The notes: a model not told the origin generated them from the letters alone. Positions 21,773-31,157 are shown, counted from the first letter of the stretch. The stretch is DNA of 64,000 nucleotides from Methylobacterium mesophilicum (GCF_022179445.1 NZ_BPQU01000002.1:186001-250000), one strand, 5' to 3'. A program made the numbers and translations.

Positions 21773-23029
21773 TTACTGGTTGAGCTGCTTGGGCGCGATC
21801 TGCCCGCCCTCTTTCTGGCCCTGGCTGTCGGGCGCCTTGATCTCGGGCGCCTTCTCCTGCCCGGGCAGCGCCGACTCGCCCTGGCCCCGCGAGTCCGGGT
21901 TGCCCATGTCGGGCCGGGGCTTCATGCCCTGCGGCTGCGTCTGCCCGTGCGGGCCGGTCCCGGAGGCCGGCCCGGTAGCGCCCGGAGCCTCGTTGCCGCG
22001 ATCGGCCATGCGGTTGTCGTATTGCAACCGGTCGTAGTTAGCCTGAGCCTCCGCCCCGGAGGCACCGCCCCGGGCGTCGATCTTCACCATCTCGCCGACG
22101 CACATCTGCTCCGGCCGCGGGCACATGCCGATGATCCGGTCGAACAGGCCCTTGGCGTAGGACTTGTAGAACCGCGCCGGCTCGGACTCGCTCGGCTTCT
22201 CGAGCTCGAGATAGGCCTCCTGGGTCAACGCGCCGCCCTGAGCCTTGGTCTTGGCGACCCACTGGTCGAAGGCCTCGTTGGTCACGCCGTTGAACTTGAA
22301 GAACATGTTCGAGAAGCCGGCGCCGCTGTAATGCGCCGAGCGGCCCTCGTAGGAACCCTCCCGGTTGATCACGGCATGGAGCTGGGTCTGCATGCCCGGC
22401 ATCGCGTAGACCATGCCGGCCAGTGTCGGGATGTAGAACGTGTTCATCACGTCGGTGGCGGTGATCTTGAACTGGATCGGCCGGTCCACCGGGGCGGCGA
22501 GTTCGTTCACCGTGGCGATCCCGTATTGCGGGTAGAGGAACAGCCACTTCCAATCCATGGCCACAGCCTCGACCTGCAGCGGCTCGACGCCGGCGGGGAC
22601 GTCGCGCTTCGCGTCGATCTTGCTAAGCGGCCGGAACGGATCGAGGGTGTGAGTCCCGATCCAGGTGAGGGCGCCCAGCGCGATGATGATCATCAGCGGC
22701 GCCGTCCAGATCAGCACCTCGAGCTGGGTCGAGTGGTGCCATTCGGGATCGTACACCGCGTCCTCGTTGGAGGCGCGGTAGCGCCAAGCGAAGAACAGGG
22801 TGAAGAAGATCACCGGGATGATGATCAGGAGCATCAGCCCGGTAGCCGCGAGCACGAGGTTGCGCTGCTGCTCGGCGACGTAGCCGGCCGGGCTCATGAC
22901 CACGAGATTGCAGCCGCCCAGCAGCGCCAGGACCGGCGGCAGGGCGAGGAGCGACACGAGTCGCCGCGCAAGGCCGCTCCGGCGCTCGCTGGGCTCGATC
23001 CTGTCCGGGAGAGGGGTCGAAGAGGTCAC
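21773..23029 (-). CDS. cyoA: Cytochrome bo quinol oxidase subunit II
   Basis: A 418-residue lipoprotein subunit. A lipobox (LALLGGCNL) is followed by two membrane helices and a periplasmic cupredoxin domain ([34 protein letters not shown]). The CuA cysteine ligands of cytochrome c oxidases are absent, as expected for a quinol oxidase. The C-terminal 80 residues are Gly/Pro/Gln-rich and look disordered. GTG at 23029 was chosen, with GAGACGAG upstream; a longer frame opens at a TTG. Confidence 0.95.
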   Translation of the reverse strand: MTSSTPLPDRIEPSERRSGLARRLVSLLALPPVLALLGGCNLVVMSPAGYVAEQQRNLVLAATGLMLLIIIPVIFFTLFFAWRYRASNEDAVYDPEWHHSTQLEVLIWTAPLMIIIALGALTWIGTHTLDPFRPLSKIDAKRDVPAGVEPLQVEAVAMDWKWLFLYPQYGIATVNELAAPVDRPIQFKITATDVMNTFYIPTLAGMVYAMPGMQTQLHAVINREGSYEGRSAHYSGAGFSNMFFKFNGVTNEAFDQWVAKTKAQGGALTQEAYLELEKPSESEPARFYKSYAKGLFDRIIGMCPRPEQMCVGEMVKIDARGGASGAEAQANYDRLQYDNRMADRGNEAPGATGPASGTGPHGQTQPQGMKPRPDMGNPDSRGQGESALPGQEKAPEIKAPDSQGQKEGGQIAPKQLNQ

Positions 23030-23142
23030 AGCACTCGTCTCTTTATCCCACGCCGCATGCGCGGCATCCGCGCCGTGTCGCGACTGCGGCACGGCCGACA
23101 ACGTCTGGAAGGAGGCGCGCAGCCTGCGCCGCGCGCTGCCGG

Positions 23143-24483
23143 CTACATCTGGCGCATCTCGGAGCGGTCGAGGAACAAGGCCGCGAGGGTGCAGACCGCG
23201 CCGGACAACAGGTAGACGCCGACCATGGCCAGGCCGTAGCGCTGCGACAGGAACAGCGCCACCAGCGGGGCGAAGCCGGCGCCGACGAGCCAGGCGAAGT
23301 CGGAGGTCAGCGCGGCGCCGGTGTAGCGGTAGTGGTTGCCCAACCGGGCCGTCACCGCGCCGGCGGTCTGGCCGTAGGCGAGGCCCAGCAGCATGAAGCC
23401 GATCGTGACGTAGATGGTCTGGCCGATCGCGCTCTCGCCGAACAGCAGCGGCGCGATGATGCTGCCGACCGCGAAGAACCCGATCAGCGAGGCGCTCATG
23501 ATCAGGCAGTTGCGGCGGCCGATCTGGTCGGCGATCAGCCCGGAGGCAGCGATCGCGCCGGCGCAGACGATGGCCCCGGAGAACTGCACGATCAAGAACT
23601 CGCCGGGCGAGCGGCTGCTGGTGTTGTTGAGCGCAAGCCAGGCGATCGGGAAGATCGTCACGAGGTGGAACAGGGCGAAGCCGGCCAGGGGCACGAAGGC
23701 GCCGCGGATCACGTCGCCGGCATGGTGCCGGAACAGCTCCAGGGCCGGGACCGGGCGGAGCCGGTCGAGGTCCATCATCCGGGCGAACTCTTCGGTGGCG
23801 ACCAGGCGCAGCCGGGCGAACAGGGCGACGACGTTGATGGTGAAGGCGCAGTAGAACGGGAAGCGCCAGCCCCAGTCGATGAAGTCGGCCTCGTCGAGGT
23901 TCACCAGGAAGAAGGCGAACAGCGCGCTCGCGACCATGAAGCCCAGGGGCGCACCGAGTTGCGGGATCATCGCGTACCAGCCGCGGCGCTCCCGGGGCGC
24001 GTTCATGGCGAGCAGGGAGGCGAGCCCGTCCCAGGCGCCGCCCAGTGCCAGGCCCTGAAGGATCCGGAGGACCGCCAGGAGGTAAACGGATGAGATGCCG
24101 ATGCTATCGTAACGCGGCAGGAAGCTGACCGCCGCCGTGGCGCCCCCGAGCAGGAACAGCGCGATCGTGAGCTTGACGCTGCGCCCGTGCCGTCGATCGA
24201 TCGCCATGAAGATCACGGAGCCGATCGGCCGGGCGATGAAGGCCAGGGCGAAGATCGAGAACGCGTACAGTGTGCCGGTCAGCGGATCGACGAAGGGGAA
24301 GAACACCTTCGGGAAAACCAGCACGCAGGCGATGCCGAATACGAAGAAGTCGAAGTATTCGGACGCGCGGCCGATGACCACGCCGATGGCGATCTCGTTC
24401 GGGTGGACCTTGTGGTCCCCCATCGCCTGCTGAGCATCGCGCTCAAGGGTCGTGGCCGAGGCCATTGGGGTGTTCGCACTCAT
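23143..24483 (-). CDS. MFS transporter of the MHS (ShiA/ProP-like) group
   Basis: A 446-residue permease with 12 predicted helices. The MHS-type opening (IGRASEYFDFFVFGIACVLVFP), the loop-2 motif DRRHGRS and GLALGGAWDGLASLL place it with metabolite:proton symporters. The substrate is unknown. It lies upstream of cyoA on the same strand, with about 110 bases between its stop and the likely cyoA start, so it appears to be the first gene of the oxidase operon. That pairing recurs in Methylobacterium as I recall. Confidence 0.88.
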   Translation of the reverse strand: MSANTPMASATTLERDAQQAMGDHKVHPNEIAIGVVIGRASEYFDFFVFGIACVLVFPKVFFPFVDPLTGTLYAFSIFALAFIARPIGSVIFMAIDRRHGRSVKLTIALFLLGGATAAVSFLPRYDSIGISSVYLLAVLRILQGLALGGAWDGLASLLAMNAPRERRGWYAMIPQLGAPLGFMVASALFAFFLVNLDEADFIDWGWRFPFYCAFTINVVALFARLRLVATEEFARMMDLDRLRPVPALELFRHHAGDVIRGAFVPLAGFALFHLVTIFPIAWLALNNTSSRSPGEFLIVQFSGAIVCAGAIAASGLIADQIGRRNCLIMSASLIGFFAVGSIIAPLLFGESAIGQTIYVTIGFMLLGLAYGQTAGAVTARLGNHYRYTGAALTSDFAWLVGAGFAPLVALFLSQRYGLAMVGVYLLSGAVCTLAALFLDRSEMRQM

Positions 24484-24697
24484 GGTTGACTGCCGCCCTC
24501 GCCGCGCGCCCGTTCGGGCGCCATGGCCGGAACCGCCTCATGCGGCATGTCCAGAGGTATCGCAACCGGCATCCGACGCAAGTTCACCCACTGACGCATG
24601 CATGGCACCCCCATGCCAGCCCTGCTGTCCACACATGCGGGGCGGCCTGCTGCGGCGGGCGCAACCCGTCGCCGCGCCGCCGGCCGAGCCCGCTCTC

Positions 24698-26884
24698 CTA
24701 GACCCGGTAAAGCGCCGAATTCCGTGACAGGTTGATGTTGTAGTAGGGGTCGGCCCGGAGTTCCGGCCCCCAGCGGTCGAGCATGGTCAGCACCTCGCCC
24801 TCGAAGCGCTTGCGCTTCTCGGGCGTGTCCTCGGCGCCCCGGCTCTTCGATTCGTGGTGAATCAACTTGGCGAACGGCGTCCACACGATGCGGTAGCCGG
24901 CCCGGCGGATCTTGAGGCACAGGTCGACGTCGTTGAAGGCAACCTTCAGGGCCTCGGCATCGAAGCCGCCGACCGCCTCGAACACGTCGGCGCGCATGGC
25001 CAGGCAGGCGCCCGTGACCGCCGAGACCTCGTGGGCGATGACCATGCGGCAGAAATAGCCGGGATCGTCGTCCGGCACGCCGAGGTGACTGTGGCCGGCG
25101 ACGCCGCCGATCCCCAGCACGATGCCGCCGTGCTGGATGGTCCGGTCCGGGTAGAGCAGCTTCGCCCCGACGGCGCCGACCTCCGGCCGTACCGCGTGCC
25201 GCACCAGCTCCCCGAGCCAGCCGGGCTCCAGCACCTCGACGTCGTTGTTGAGGAACAGGAGCACCGGCCCGGTGGCGGCGGCCGCGCCGCGGTTCGACAG
25301 GTCCGAGAAGTTGAAGGCCCCCGGCACCGGCACGATGCGCACGCGCGGGTCGTCGCGATACCGGGCGAACAGGGCGGCGGTCTCGGGCTCGCGGCTGTCG
25401 TTGTCGACGATCACCACTTCGATGTCGGGATAGTCGGTGCGACCGAGCAGCCCGTCGAGGGTGACCGACAGGATCTCGGCGCGGTCCCGGGTCGGGATGA
25501 TCGCCGAAACCCGGGGCGGCGGCTCCGGCAGCGGCCGGACCAGGCGGTTGAAGCCCGAGGGCCCGCGCTCGGCCCGGCCGCCCCAGGGCGCCACGACCTC
25601 GTCGAGGGCGCGCAGGCGCGCCGCCTCGGCCTTGGCCAAGGCGCGGTCCGAGAAGGTCCCGGAGCCCTGCGCGGCGCGCCAATGGTAGAGCACCCGCGGG
25701 ATGTGGCGGATGCGGGACGGGTCGAGCCCGTCGGTCAGCCGCAGCAACAGGTCGTGGTCCTGGCTGCCCTCGAAGCCCGGGCGCAGGCCGCCGACCGCCC
25801 GCAGGGCGTCGGTCCGGACCACGGTGAGGTGGTTGATGTAGTTCTGCGCGTAGAGCAACTCGCGGTCGAAGCCCGCCTTGAAATGCGGGTCGAACCGGCG
25901 GCCGCCTCCGTCGATCTTGTCCTCGTCGCTGTAGATCAGCACCAGGTCCGGATCGAGGCGGAGCGCCCGGGCGACCTCGTAGAGGGCGTCCTCGGTGAGC
26001 ACGTCGTCGTGGTCCATGAAGGCGCAGACGACACCGCGGGCGAGGCCCAGGGCGTCGTTGGTGGCCCGGGCGATGTGGCCGTTCTCGGACCGGGCGAGCA
26101 CGCGGATGCGCGGATCGGCCTCGGCGGCGCGTTCGAGGATCCGGGGGATCGCGGGCCGGGTGGAGGCGTCGTCGACGACGCACAGTTCCCAGCGCGGGTA
26201 GAGCTGCGCGCGCAGGGAGGCGAGGGCGGCCTGGAGCACCTTCGGGTCCGGGTCGTGCACCGGCATCAGCACGGAGATCAGCGGCGGATCGGCCCAGGCG
26301 GCGATCTCGGCGGCGATCCCGTCCCGCTCCGTCCGGCGATAGCCGTGGGCGCGGATCCAGGCCTCGTACCCGGTCACCCGGCGGTGAGCCAGCGCCCGGC
26401 CCAGGAAGCCGCGCGCCCGCACCTTCTTGCCGAGGATCCGCCAGTAGAGCGCCTGCAGGGCCAGCGCCGGCTCGCGCAGGAGCGCGCGCGGCACCAGCGT
26501 CGGCCGGTCGAGGCGGCGCACCGTGATCCGGCGCAGCCGGGCCGGGACCCGACCGGCGGGATCGGCCACCCGCAGGGCGACGACGCCCTCGGGGAGCCGG
26601 CCGATCCACGTGAAGGCGCCCCCGCCCGACGCCTCCTGGGGCAGCAACGGCCCCGGACGCCCCTCCGGACCGGCGAAGGCCATGCCGGGGACCGTGTCCA
26701 GGCCCTCAGTCGGGTCGTTGGACAGGGTGATCTCGAGCCAGCGGCCCGCGAGCCCCGGAAGCTCGACGCGCATCCCGTCCGCCGCCGCCCGGACCGGCAG
26801 GGGCCGGCGCTTGCGCCCGGTCCGGGTCAGGTGCGCCGGCGGCAGGCGCGTCTCGGGCGCCCCCGTCTCGGTCGGGCGCGCCAT
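24698..26884 (-). CDS. Tandem GT2 glycosyltransferase
   Basis: A 728-residue protein with an uncharacterised N-terminal part (to about residue 200) and two family-2 glycosyltransferase domains. The first starts at ISVLMPVHDPDPKVL and has the metal-binding FMDHDDVL. The second starts at VSAIIPTRDRAEILS and has FLNNDVEV. Such two-domain enzymes build polysaccharide or O-antigen chains at the inner membrane. The ATG overlaps the stop of the upstream gene by one base (TGATG), so the two are coupled. Confidence 0.9.
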   Translation of the reverse strand: MARPTETGAPETRLPPAHLTRTGRKRRPLPVRAAADGMRVELPGLAGRWLEITLSNDPTEGLDTVPGMAFAGPEGRPGPLLPQEASGGGAFTWIGRLPEGVVALRVADPAGRVPARLRRITVRRLDRPTLVPRALLREPALALQALYWRILGKKVRARGFLGRALAHRRVTGYEAWIRAHGYRRTERDGIAAEIAAWADPPLISVLMPVHDPDPKVLQAALASLRAQLYPRWELCVVDDASTRPAIPRILERAAEADPRIRVLARSENGHIARATNDALGLARGVVCAFMDHDDVLTEDALYEVARALRLDPDLVLIYSDEDKIDGGGRRFDPHFKAGFDRELLYAQNYINHLTVVRTDALRAVGGLRPGFEGSQDHDLLLRLTDGLDPSRIRHIPRVLYHWRAAQGSGTFSDRALAKAEAARLRALDEVVAPWGGRAERGPSGFNRLVRPLPEPPPRVSAIIPTRDRAEILSVTLDGLLGRTDYPDIEVVIVDNDSREPETAALFARYRDDPRVRIVPVPGAFNFSDLSNRGAAAATGPVLLFLNNDVEVLEPGWLGELVRHAVRPEVGAVGAKLLYPDRTIQHGGIVLGIGGVAGHSHLGVPDDDPGYFCRMVIAHEVSAVTGACLAMRADVFEAVGGFDAEALKVAFNDVDLCLKIRRAGYRIVWTPFAKLIHHESKSRGAEDTPEKRKRFEGEVLTMLDRWGPELRADPYYNINLSRNSALYRV

Positions 26885-27927
26885 CAGCTCCAGCTCTTGT
26901 CGATCGAGTCCTTCACGGCATCCGACATCGCGACGTCGAACACCAGCATCTCCTCCACCGCCTTCACGGTCCGCAGGCGCTCGGCCAGCGCCTGGGTCTC
27001 GGCCGGCACCGGCGGCGGCACCGGCACCGGGGCGTGGATGCCCAGCTGGTCGAACAGGGTCGACGCGAAGGCGTGGTACCGCGTCTTGTGGCCGACGATC
27101 CCGACCCGGGCCAGGATCTCGATCGCGGCGATCGAGTTGCCCGGGTGCAGGCGATCCTCGGGCATGCGGGTGCCGAGCTGGCGGGTCAGCGGGTTGTAGA
27201 GCAGCCGGTAGGCCGGCTCCGGCAGCATGCGGAAGTAGCGCTTCAGGCTCTTCACGTCGGTGAAGTCGTAGGCCTCCGAGAACGACGCGGCCTCGGCCAG
27301 CGGTCCGAGCCGCCAGCCGCGCACCGGATCGAGGGCGTCGCCGGCCCGGGCCTTCAACCAGAGCATGCGGGTCGCCATCTCGGTATAGGGGTCCTGCACC
27401 AGGATGCCGGTGACCATCAGGTCCGGCGTCATGAAGTTCTCGTAGCGCGGGATCGTCACTGCGCCCGACAGGAACGCCGAGGGGGCGGAGGGGCCGGACA
27501 GGACGCAGGTCAGGATCTCGTCCGGCAGCTTGTGGACGCCGAAGTAGCAGTGCTGGAAATACGGGAACAAGGCCGCCTGGAGCGCCGTCTCTGGCTCGAT
27601 CCCGGTGTTGATGAGCATGACGCGCAGCCGCACCAGCCCGTCCGGGGGCGTGCGACGATAGACCAGGACGTTGGTGTCGGCGTCGTAGAGTTCGAGGCGC
27701 TGGATCTCGGCCAGGCCCGGCACCTCGGCCTGCGTCAACACGAAGGTGCATTGCCCGGTGGCGTGCCAGCCGTTGCGCTTGAACGTCTCGTCGGTGACGC
27801 TGGCCGGAACTTCGGCCACGCGCTGGCCTCCGACGGAGACCATCACCCGGCTGATGGCGAGGGGATTGTCCGGCACGATCCAGCCGCGGATCGAGTCGCC
27901 GTGATCGTGATCGATGAAGTAGCGCAT
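26884..27927 (-). CDS. Unknown protein coupled to glycosyltransferase
   Basis: A 347-residue soluble protein I do not recognise. The N-terminal 90 residues look like a beta-sandwich (GDSIRGWIVPDN, VMVSVGGQRVAEV), possibly carbohydrate-binding. The middle has many aromatic residues (FPYFQHCYFGVHKLPDEIL), and the C-terminal half is helical. There is no signal peptide. Overlap with the GT2 gene suggests a role in the same polysaccharide pathway. Confidence 0.75.
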   Translation of the reverse strand: MRYFIDHDHGDSIRGWIVPDNPLAISRVMVSVGGQRVAEVPASVTDETFKRNGWHATGQCTFVLTQAEVPGLAEIQRLELYDADTNVLVYRRTPPDGLVRLRVMLINTGIEPETALQAALFPYFQHCYFGVHKLPDEILTCVLSGPSAPSAFLSGAVTIPRYENFMTPDLMVTGILVQDPYTEMATRMLWLKARAGDALDPVRGWRLGPLAEAASFSEAYDFTDVKSLKRYFRMLPEPAYRLLYNPLTRQLGTRMPEDRLHPGNSIAAIEILARVGIVGHKTRYHAFASTLFDQLGIHAPVPVPPPVPAETQALAERLRTVKAVEEMLVFDVAMSDAVKDSIDKSWS

Positions 27928-28130
27928 GTCCCGAAGCTTGAGGCGGCGGAATGCCGGGACCGCCCGAGCGGCCCGGCCGGATGCCGGCCGGCACGCCCAT
28001 AGCGCATTTTCTTCCCCGCGTGCACCATCGCGGTCTCAGCCCCCCGGCCACGCCCCTCAACCTTCCGCTTGCGCCCCCGCCGGGCACCGGCTATAGGCCC
28101 GGCCCACCGGCGCTGTTGCAGCACCGGCCC

Positions 28131-28175
28131 GGGCGCGTCGCTCAGCGGGAGAGCACTACCTTGACAGGGTAGGGT
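28131..28175 (+). pseudogene. Truncated tRNA-Val (5' part only)
   Basis: GGGCGCG acceptor strand, a D arm (GCTC-AGCGGGA-GAGC) and a good anticodon arm (CTACC-TTGACAG-GGTAG, anticodon GAC) are present. The sequence then departs from a tRNA: no T arm and no matching 3' acceptor strand follow. Confidence 0.7.
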
Positions 28176-28252
28176 CCCTCCTCATAAGCCGTTGAGCAGT
28201 CTGGATTATTTCGATGGCTTTAAGGTTCGCCGAACCGGATGGCGGTCGTTTA

Positions 28253-28327
28253 GGAGACGTAGCACAGCGGTAGTGCATTCCCTTGACATGGGAAAGGTCA
28301 CAGGTTCGATCCCTGTCGTCTCCACCA
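28253..28327 (+). tRNA. tRNA-Val (GAC)
   Basis: A complete cloverleaf: acceptor GGAGACG/CGTCTCC, D arm GCAC-AGCGGTA-GTGC, anticodon arm TTCCC-TTGACAT-GGGAA with anticodon GAC, and T arm ACAGG-TTCGATC-CCTGT. The CCA end is encoded at 28325-28327. It reads GUC and GUU valine codons. It lies 77 bases after the truncated tRNA-Val copy and marks the start of an accessory stretch. Confidence 0.95.
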
Positions 28328-28573
28328 CTTAACGCTCTGAAGTCACTGGATTTTTCCAGACCGAGCGTCCGAAAATCGAAATTCTCGCACATTCACTGAA
28401 TTCTGAGCGGGTTTGCAGAACCAGCTGCCGGACCCACGCAGCCCGAGCAGCGCCGATACCCGAATTGCGGTCGCGTCGACGGCCCTGGGTCTCATGCGTG
28501 CTGTGTCGCGGGCGATGTCCCGTGCCGTATCTCCGGGACACCTGCGGTCCGCCCCGCGCGACAGATTGTTCTC

Positions 28574-28825
28574 GTGTCGTTCGAGTACGCCTATCGGGTC
28601 TGGCAGACCGAGCCGCCGTCGAGCCTTCGGGATCTCGATGACGTGGTGCTGCTGACGCCTGTGGTCGGCGACAACGGCGTAGCGATCGTGGCCGGCACGC
28701 GCGGCACGGTGCTCAGCGTCCACGGCACGGGCGAGAGCTACGCTGTCGAGTTCGATGAGACCGATGGCGCCCTTGCGACGGTACTCTCGCATCAGATCGA
28801 GCCGGCGGGGCCCGCCCCTCGGTGA
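28574..28825 (+). CDS. DUF4926-like small protein
   Basis: An 83-residue protein. The core (DLDDVVLLTPV, GTRGTVLSVHG, YAVEFDET) is a small beta-barrel pattern that I match to DUF4926, a family of unknown function often beside DUF6883 genes. It starts at GTG 28574, and its stop overlaps the GTG of the next gene by four bases. The tight overlap suggests the two products act together. Confidence 0.65.
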   Translation: MSFEYAYRVWQTEPPSSLRDLDDVVLLTPVVGDNGVAIVAGTRGTVLSVHGTGESYAVEFDETDGALATVLSHQIEPAGPAPR

Positions 28826-29169
28826 GCGGCGGTATTGTCCCGGTCCTCTGGTCCATCCAGGGTGCGAAGCTTTCGGCATTCCTCAACCCGAACCACCGCA
28901 AGGGCGCATCGCGCTGGACGTATCTGTCTTCCTTCGGCCTCACCCGCGAGGACGATAGAGCCCTTGCAGATGCGTTGGGCCAGCGCGCGATGAACAACCT
29001 GCCCGGCGTCGAGCAGCCGCGGCCGACCGGCCCGAACCGCGTCGAATTCCGCTGCACGGTGCGCGCGTCGGACGGCCACGACATGCCTCTGCGCACCGTG
29101 TGGGAGGTCGGCGGGACGGACAGTGAGACAACCATGCGGTTTCTGACGGCTATCCCGCTGACCCCGTAG
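28822..29169 (+). CDS. DUF6883-like small protein
   Basis: A 115-residue soluble protein. AKLSAFLNPNHRKGASRW at about residues 15-32 and the ending RFLTAIPLTP match my memory of DUF6883, whose function is unknown and which appears in toxin-like contexts. The start is a GTG overlapping the DUF4926-like stop. A toxin-immunity or toxin-antitoxin role is inference from size, overlap and position next to a tRNA. Confidence 0.6.
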   Translation: MSGGIVPVLWSIQGAKLSAFLNPNHRKGASRWTYLSSFGLTREDDRALADALGQRAMNNLPGVEQPRPTGPNRVEFRCTVRASDGHDMPLRTVWEVGGTDSETTMRFLTAIPLTP

Positions 29170-29303
29170 CGCTCGACACCGCAAAACCGCCATCTCAGGA
29201 TCCGACGAGGTCAATCGGCTCGCCGGGTCCGTGACGTCGGCCGATGCGCACGCCGGCCGCCATCCGGCAGCACAGGATGCTGGGGGCCGACTAGAACCGT
29301 GAT

Positions 29304-29327
29304 CTTGGCCAGGACGATCTGGCCAAG
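29304..29327. terminator. Perfect 9-bp inverted repeat
   Basis: CTTGGCCAG, six-base spacer GACGAT, CTGGCCAAG. It lies 135 bases after the DUF6883-like stop, in a 277-base gap. There is no T run, so it could be a terminator or a protein-binding site. Confidence 0.45.
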
Positions 29328-29446
29328 ACCATCTGAGACGTGCAAGGGCACCGGAGCATGCACGGGATCCCATCATCCCCGTCGGTCCCGCCGCGTTCCC
29401 GGCCGAATCGCGGCCTGGTTCCGCTCAGAGCCCCGAGGGCTGCCGT

Positions 29447-29782
29447 ATGACCACGTCACCTGTCCACGACATCGACACCAAATACATCCGCCAGATCCAG
29501 CAGCAGCAGATTGCATTAGCGCTGATCACGGCCGAGCGCGACGCGGCCGTGCGGGAGCGCGATCTGGCCCGGGCGCGATCCGAGGCCTCGACCAAGCTGA
29601 TCGACGCCCTGTCGGCGAGTTTGCGGCCCTATGGGTTCAGCCGGAAGCGCTTCCTGTCGGCGATCCGCAGGGCGGCCCGCGCGGTCCCGGACCAGGGGCC
29701 CGATTCGCTGCAGCATACGGTTCTGTTCGACGGCTCGAACCGGATCCTGGGGGCCCGGCCTCTTGACCGACCCCCTCCCTGA
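29447..29782 (+). CDS. Small coiled-coil protein of unknown function
   Basis: A 111-residue soluble protein. Residues 10-55 are Gln/Arg/Ala-rich and likely a coiled coil (YIRQIQQQQIALALITAERD). The second half has a short basic segment (FSRKRFLSAIRRAARAV). I do not recognise a family. It lies 49 bases before the FkbM-type gene on the same strand and may be co-transcribed with it. Confidence 0.6.
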   Translation: MTTSPVHDIDTKYIRQIQQQQIALALITAERDAAVRERDLARARSEASTKLIDALSASLRPYGFSRKRFLSAIRRAARAVPDQGPDSLQHTVLFDGSNRILGARPLDRPPP

Positions 29783-29830
29783 GCGCACCGCACCCGCACT
29801 CGTCTCCTGTATCGATCGGTCCCCTTCAAC

Positions 29831-30601
29831 ATGGTGGAACGCAGGGCCATGGATGTCGCGCTTCTGACCGTCTTCAACGCCCTGGTCGATCTCAGGAACG
29901 AGCTGGACGCGAAGCCCCATCTCGCCAGCTCAGAGCTCGAGTTCCTGTCGTTCGCCACGAAGATGGCGCCGTATTCCAACGCGCAGCTGCTGCAGGACCT
30001 ATGGGTCCTGTACGAGTTGAAGGAGAAGCGGAACGGCTACTTCGTCGAGTTCGGTGCCTGCGACGGGATCAGCCTGAGCAATACGCTGCTGCTCGAGAAG
30101 ACCTTCGGCTGGCAGGGCGCTCTGGCTGAGCCGGCCCGGGCCTGGCACGCCGCGCTCTACGCCAACCGGAACTGCTATATCACCGACAAGTGCGTCTACA
30201 GGACCGACGGGGTCGAGGTCCTGTTCAACGAGGTGGATATCGGCGAGCTGTCCGGCATGAACGACCTGGTGACGGGCGACTTCCATGCCCAGTTCCGCCA
30301 GGACGGTCGGCAATACGCGGTCCAGACGGTTTCGCTGGAGCGCTTCCTGGCGGAGGCCCGGGCGCCGAAGCGCATCGACTACATGAGCATCGACGTGGAG
30401 GGCGGCGAGTTCGATGTGCTGGAAAGCTTCGACTTCACCCGACACGACATCGCCCTGATCAGCGTCGAGCACAATTTCTCGGACAGCCGCGAGAAGATCT
30501 ACGCCCTGCTGACCGGCCTGGGTTATCGTCGGCGGTTCCGGCAGCTGTCCCTGTTCGACGATTGGTACGTGCGGCCCGACCTCATCGCGACGCAGGCATG
30601 A
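29831..30601 (+). CDS. FkbM-family methyltransferase
   Basis: A 256-residue SAM-dependent methyltransferase. The FkbM pattern is clear: GYFVEFGACDGISLSNTLLL (SAM site, about residues 65-84), AVQTVSLERFL, and IDYMSIDVEGGEFDVLESF. Members O-methylate sugars or hydroxyls on surface glycans and natural products. ATG 29831 is the first start; ATG 29849 is possible. Its stop overlaps the next start (ATGA). It may modify the glycan made by the nearby GT2 enzyme. Confidence 0.88.
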   Translation: MVERRAMDVALLTVFNALVDLRNELDAKPHLASSELEFLSFATKMAPYSNAQLLQDLWVLYELKEKRNGYFVEFGACDGISLSNTLLLEKTFGWQGALAEPARAWHAALYANRNCYITDKCVYRTDGVEVLFNEVDIGELSGMNDLVTGDFHAQFRQDGRQYAVQTVSLERFLAEARAPKRIDYMSIDVEGGEFDVLESFDFTRHDIALISVEHNFSDSREKIYALLTGLGYRRRFRQLSLFDDWYVRPDLIATQA

Positions 30602-30936
30602 CGGAGCGCTCCATCGTGTCAGCCCGGACCGCGATCGAGATCCTCGATTCCCTGTTCGACCTGTTCAAGCAGATGGGCAGCGGCATCGCGCTCGACCTGC
30701 ACTGGCTCGAGATCGCGCGGCGCCTTCAGCTGGTCCGCGCGGAGGTCGTCTGGTCGGCCGATCTGGCCTTCGTGGCCGCGAAGCTGAAAGCGCACGCCGC
30801 CCACTACGCAACCACCTATCAGCCCGACGCCGGCTCGGAGTGGATCCGGAGGGCGAACGCCGACAAGCTCGACAAGGTCGTCGAACACTATTCGATCCTC
30901 CGCGCCCATCTGGAGCAGCAATTGCCGGCCGCGTAG
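30598..30936 (+). CDS. Small helical protein coupled to FkbM gene
   Basis: A 112-residue soluble, mostly helical protein (IEILDSLFDLFKQMGSGIAL near the start). I do not recognise it. Its ATG overlaps the FkbM stop by four bases, so it is translated with it and may assist the methyltransferase. The following 220 bases carry two short inverted repeats (30964-30985 and 30985-31000) that may end the transcript. Confidence 0.65.
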   Translation: MTERSIVSARTAIEILDSLFDLFKQMGSGIALDLHWLEIARRLQLVRAEVVWSADLAFVAAKLKAHAAHYATTYQPDAGSEWIRRANADKLDKVVEHYSILRAHLEQQLPAA

Positions 30937-31092
30937 GCCCATATCGGGCGATCCTTCGCGCGGATGTCCGCAAGATCCGGCGGACACGCCCCGAGGCGTG
31001 CCCTGACAAGTCGCCCGCACCGACAGCCGGGCCGAAACGGCCCCGTTGACTGGATTGGGCCAACCGCTATCGAAGCCTCAAGACACGAGAGA

Positions 31093-31112
31093 GTCCGCGC
31101 ATGAACGCGGAC
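31093..31112 (+). other. Leader hairpin upstream of dctP
   Basis: GTCCGCG, six-base loop CATGAA, CGCGGAC: a perfect 7-bp stem ending 45 bases before the dctP start and 33 bases before its AGGAGG. It contains an upstream in-frame ATG (31101) that I do not think is used. Confidence 0.35.
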
Positions 31113-31157
31113 CCTGTGGAAACGCCGGGCCGCGCGCCCGGATCAGGAGGGCCGCCC

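Noticed and set aside
24854..27199. Long plus-strand frame opposite the glycosyltransferase
   Set aside because: Shadow of the two minus-strand genes; no domain pattern and low-complexity composition.
31101..31157. Upstream ATG that would lengthen the first DctP by 19 codons
   Set aside because: It lies in a hairpin loop, while the ATG at 31158 has AGGAGG at the right distance and gives a proper twin-arginine leader.
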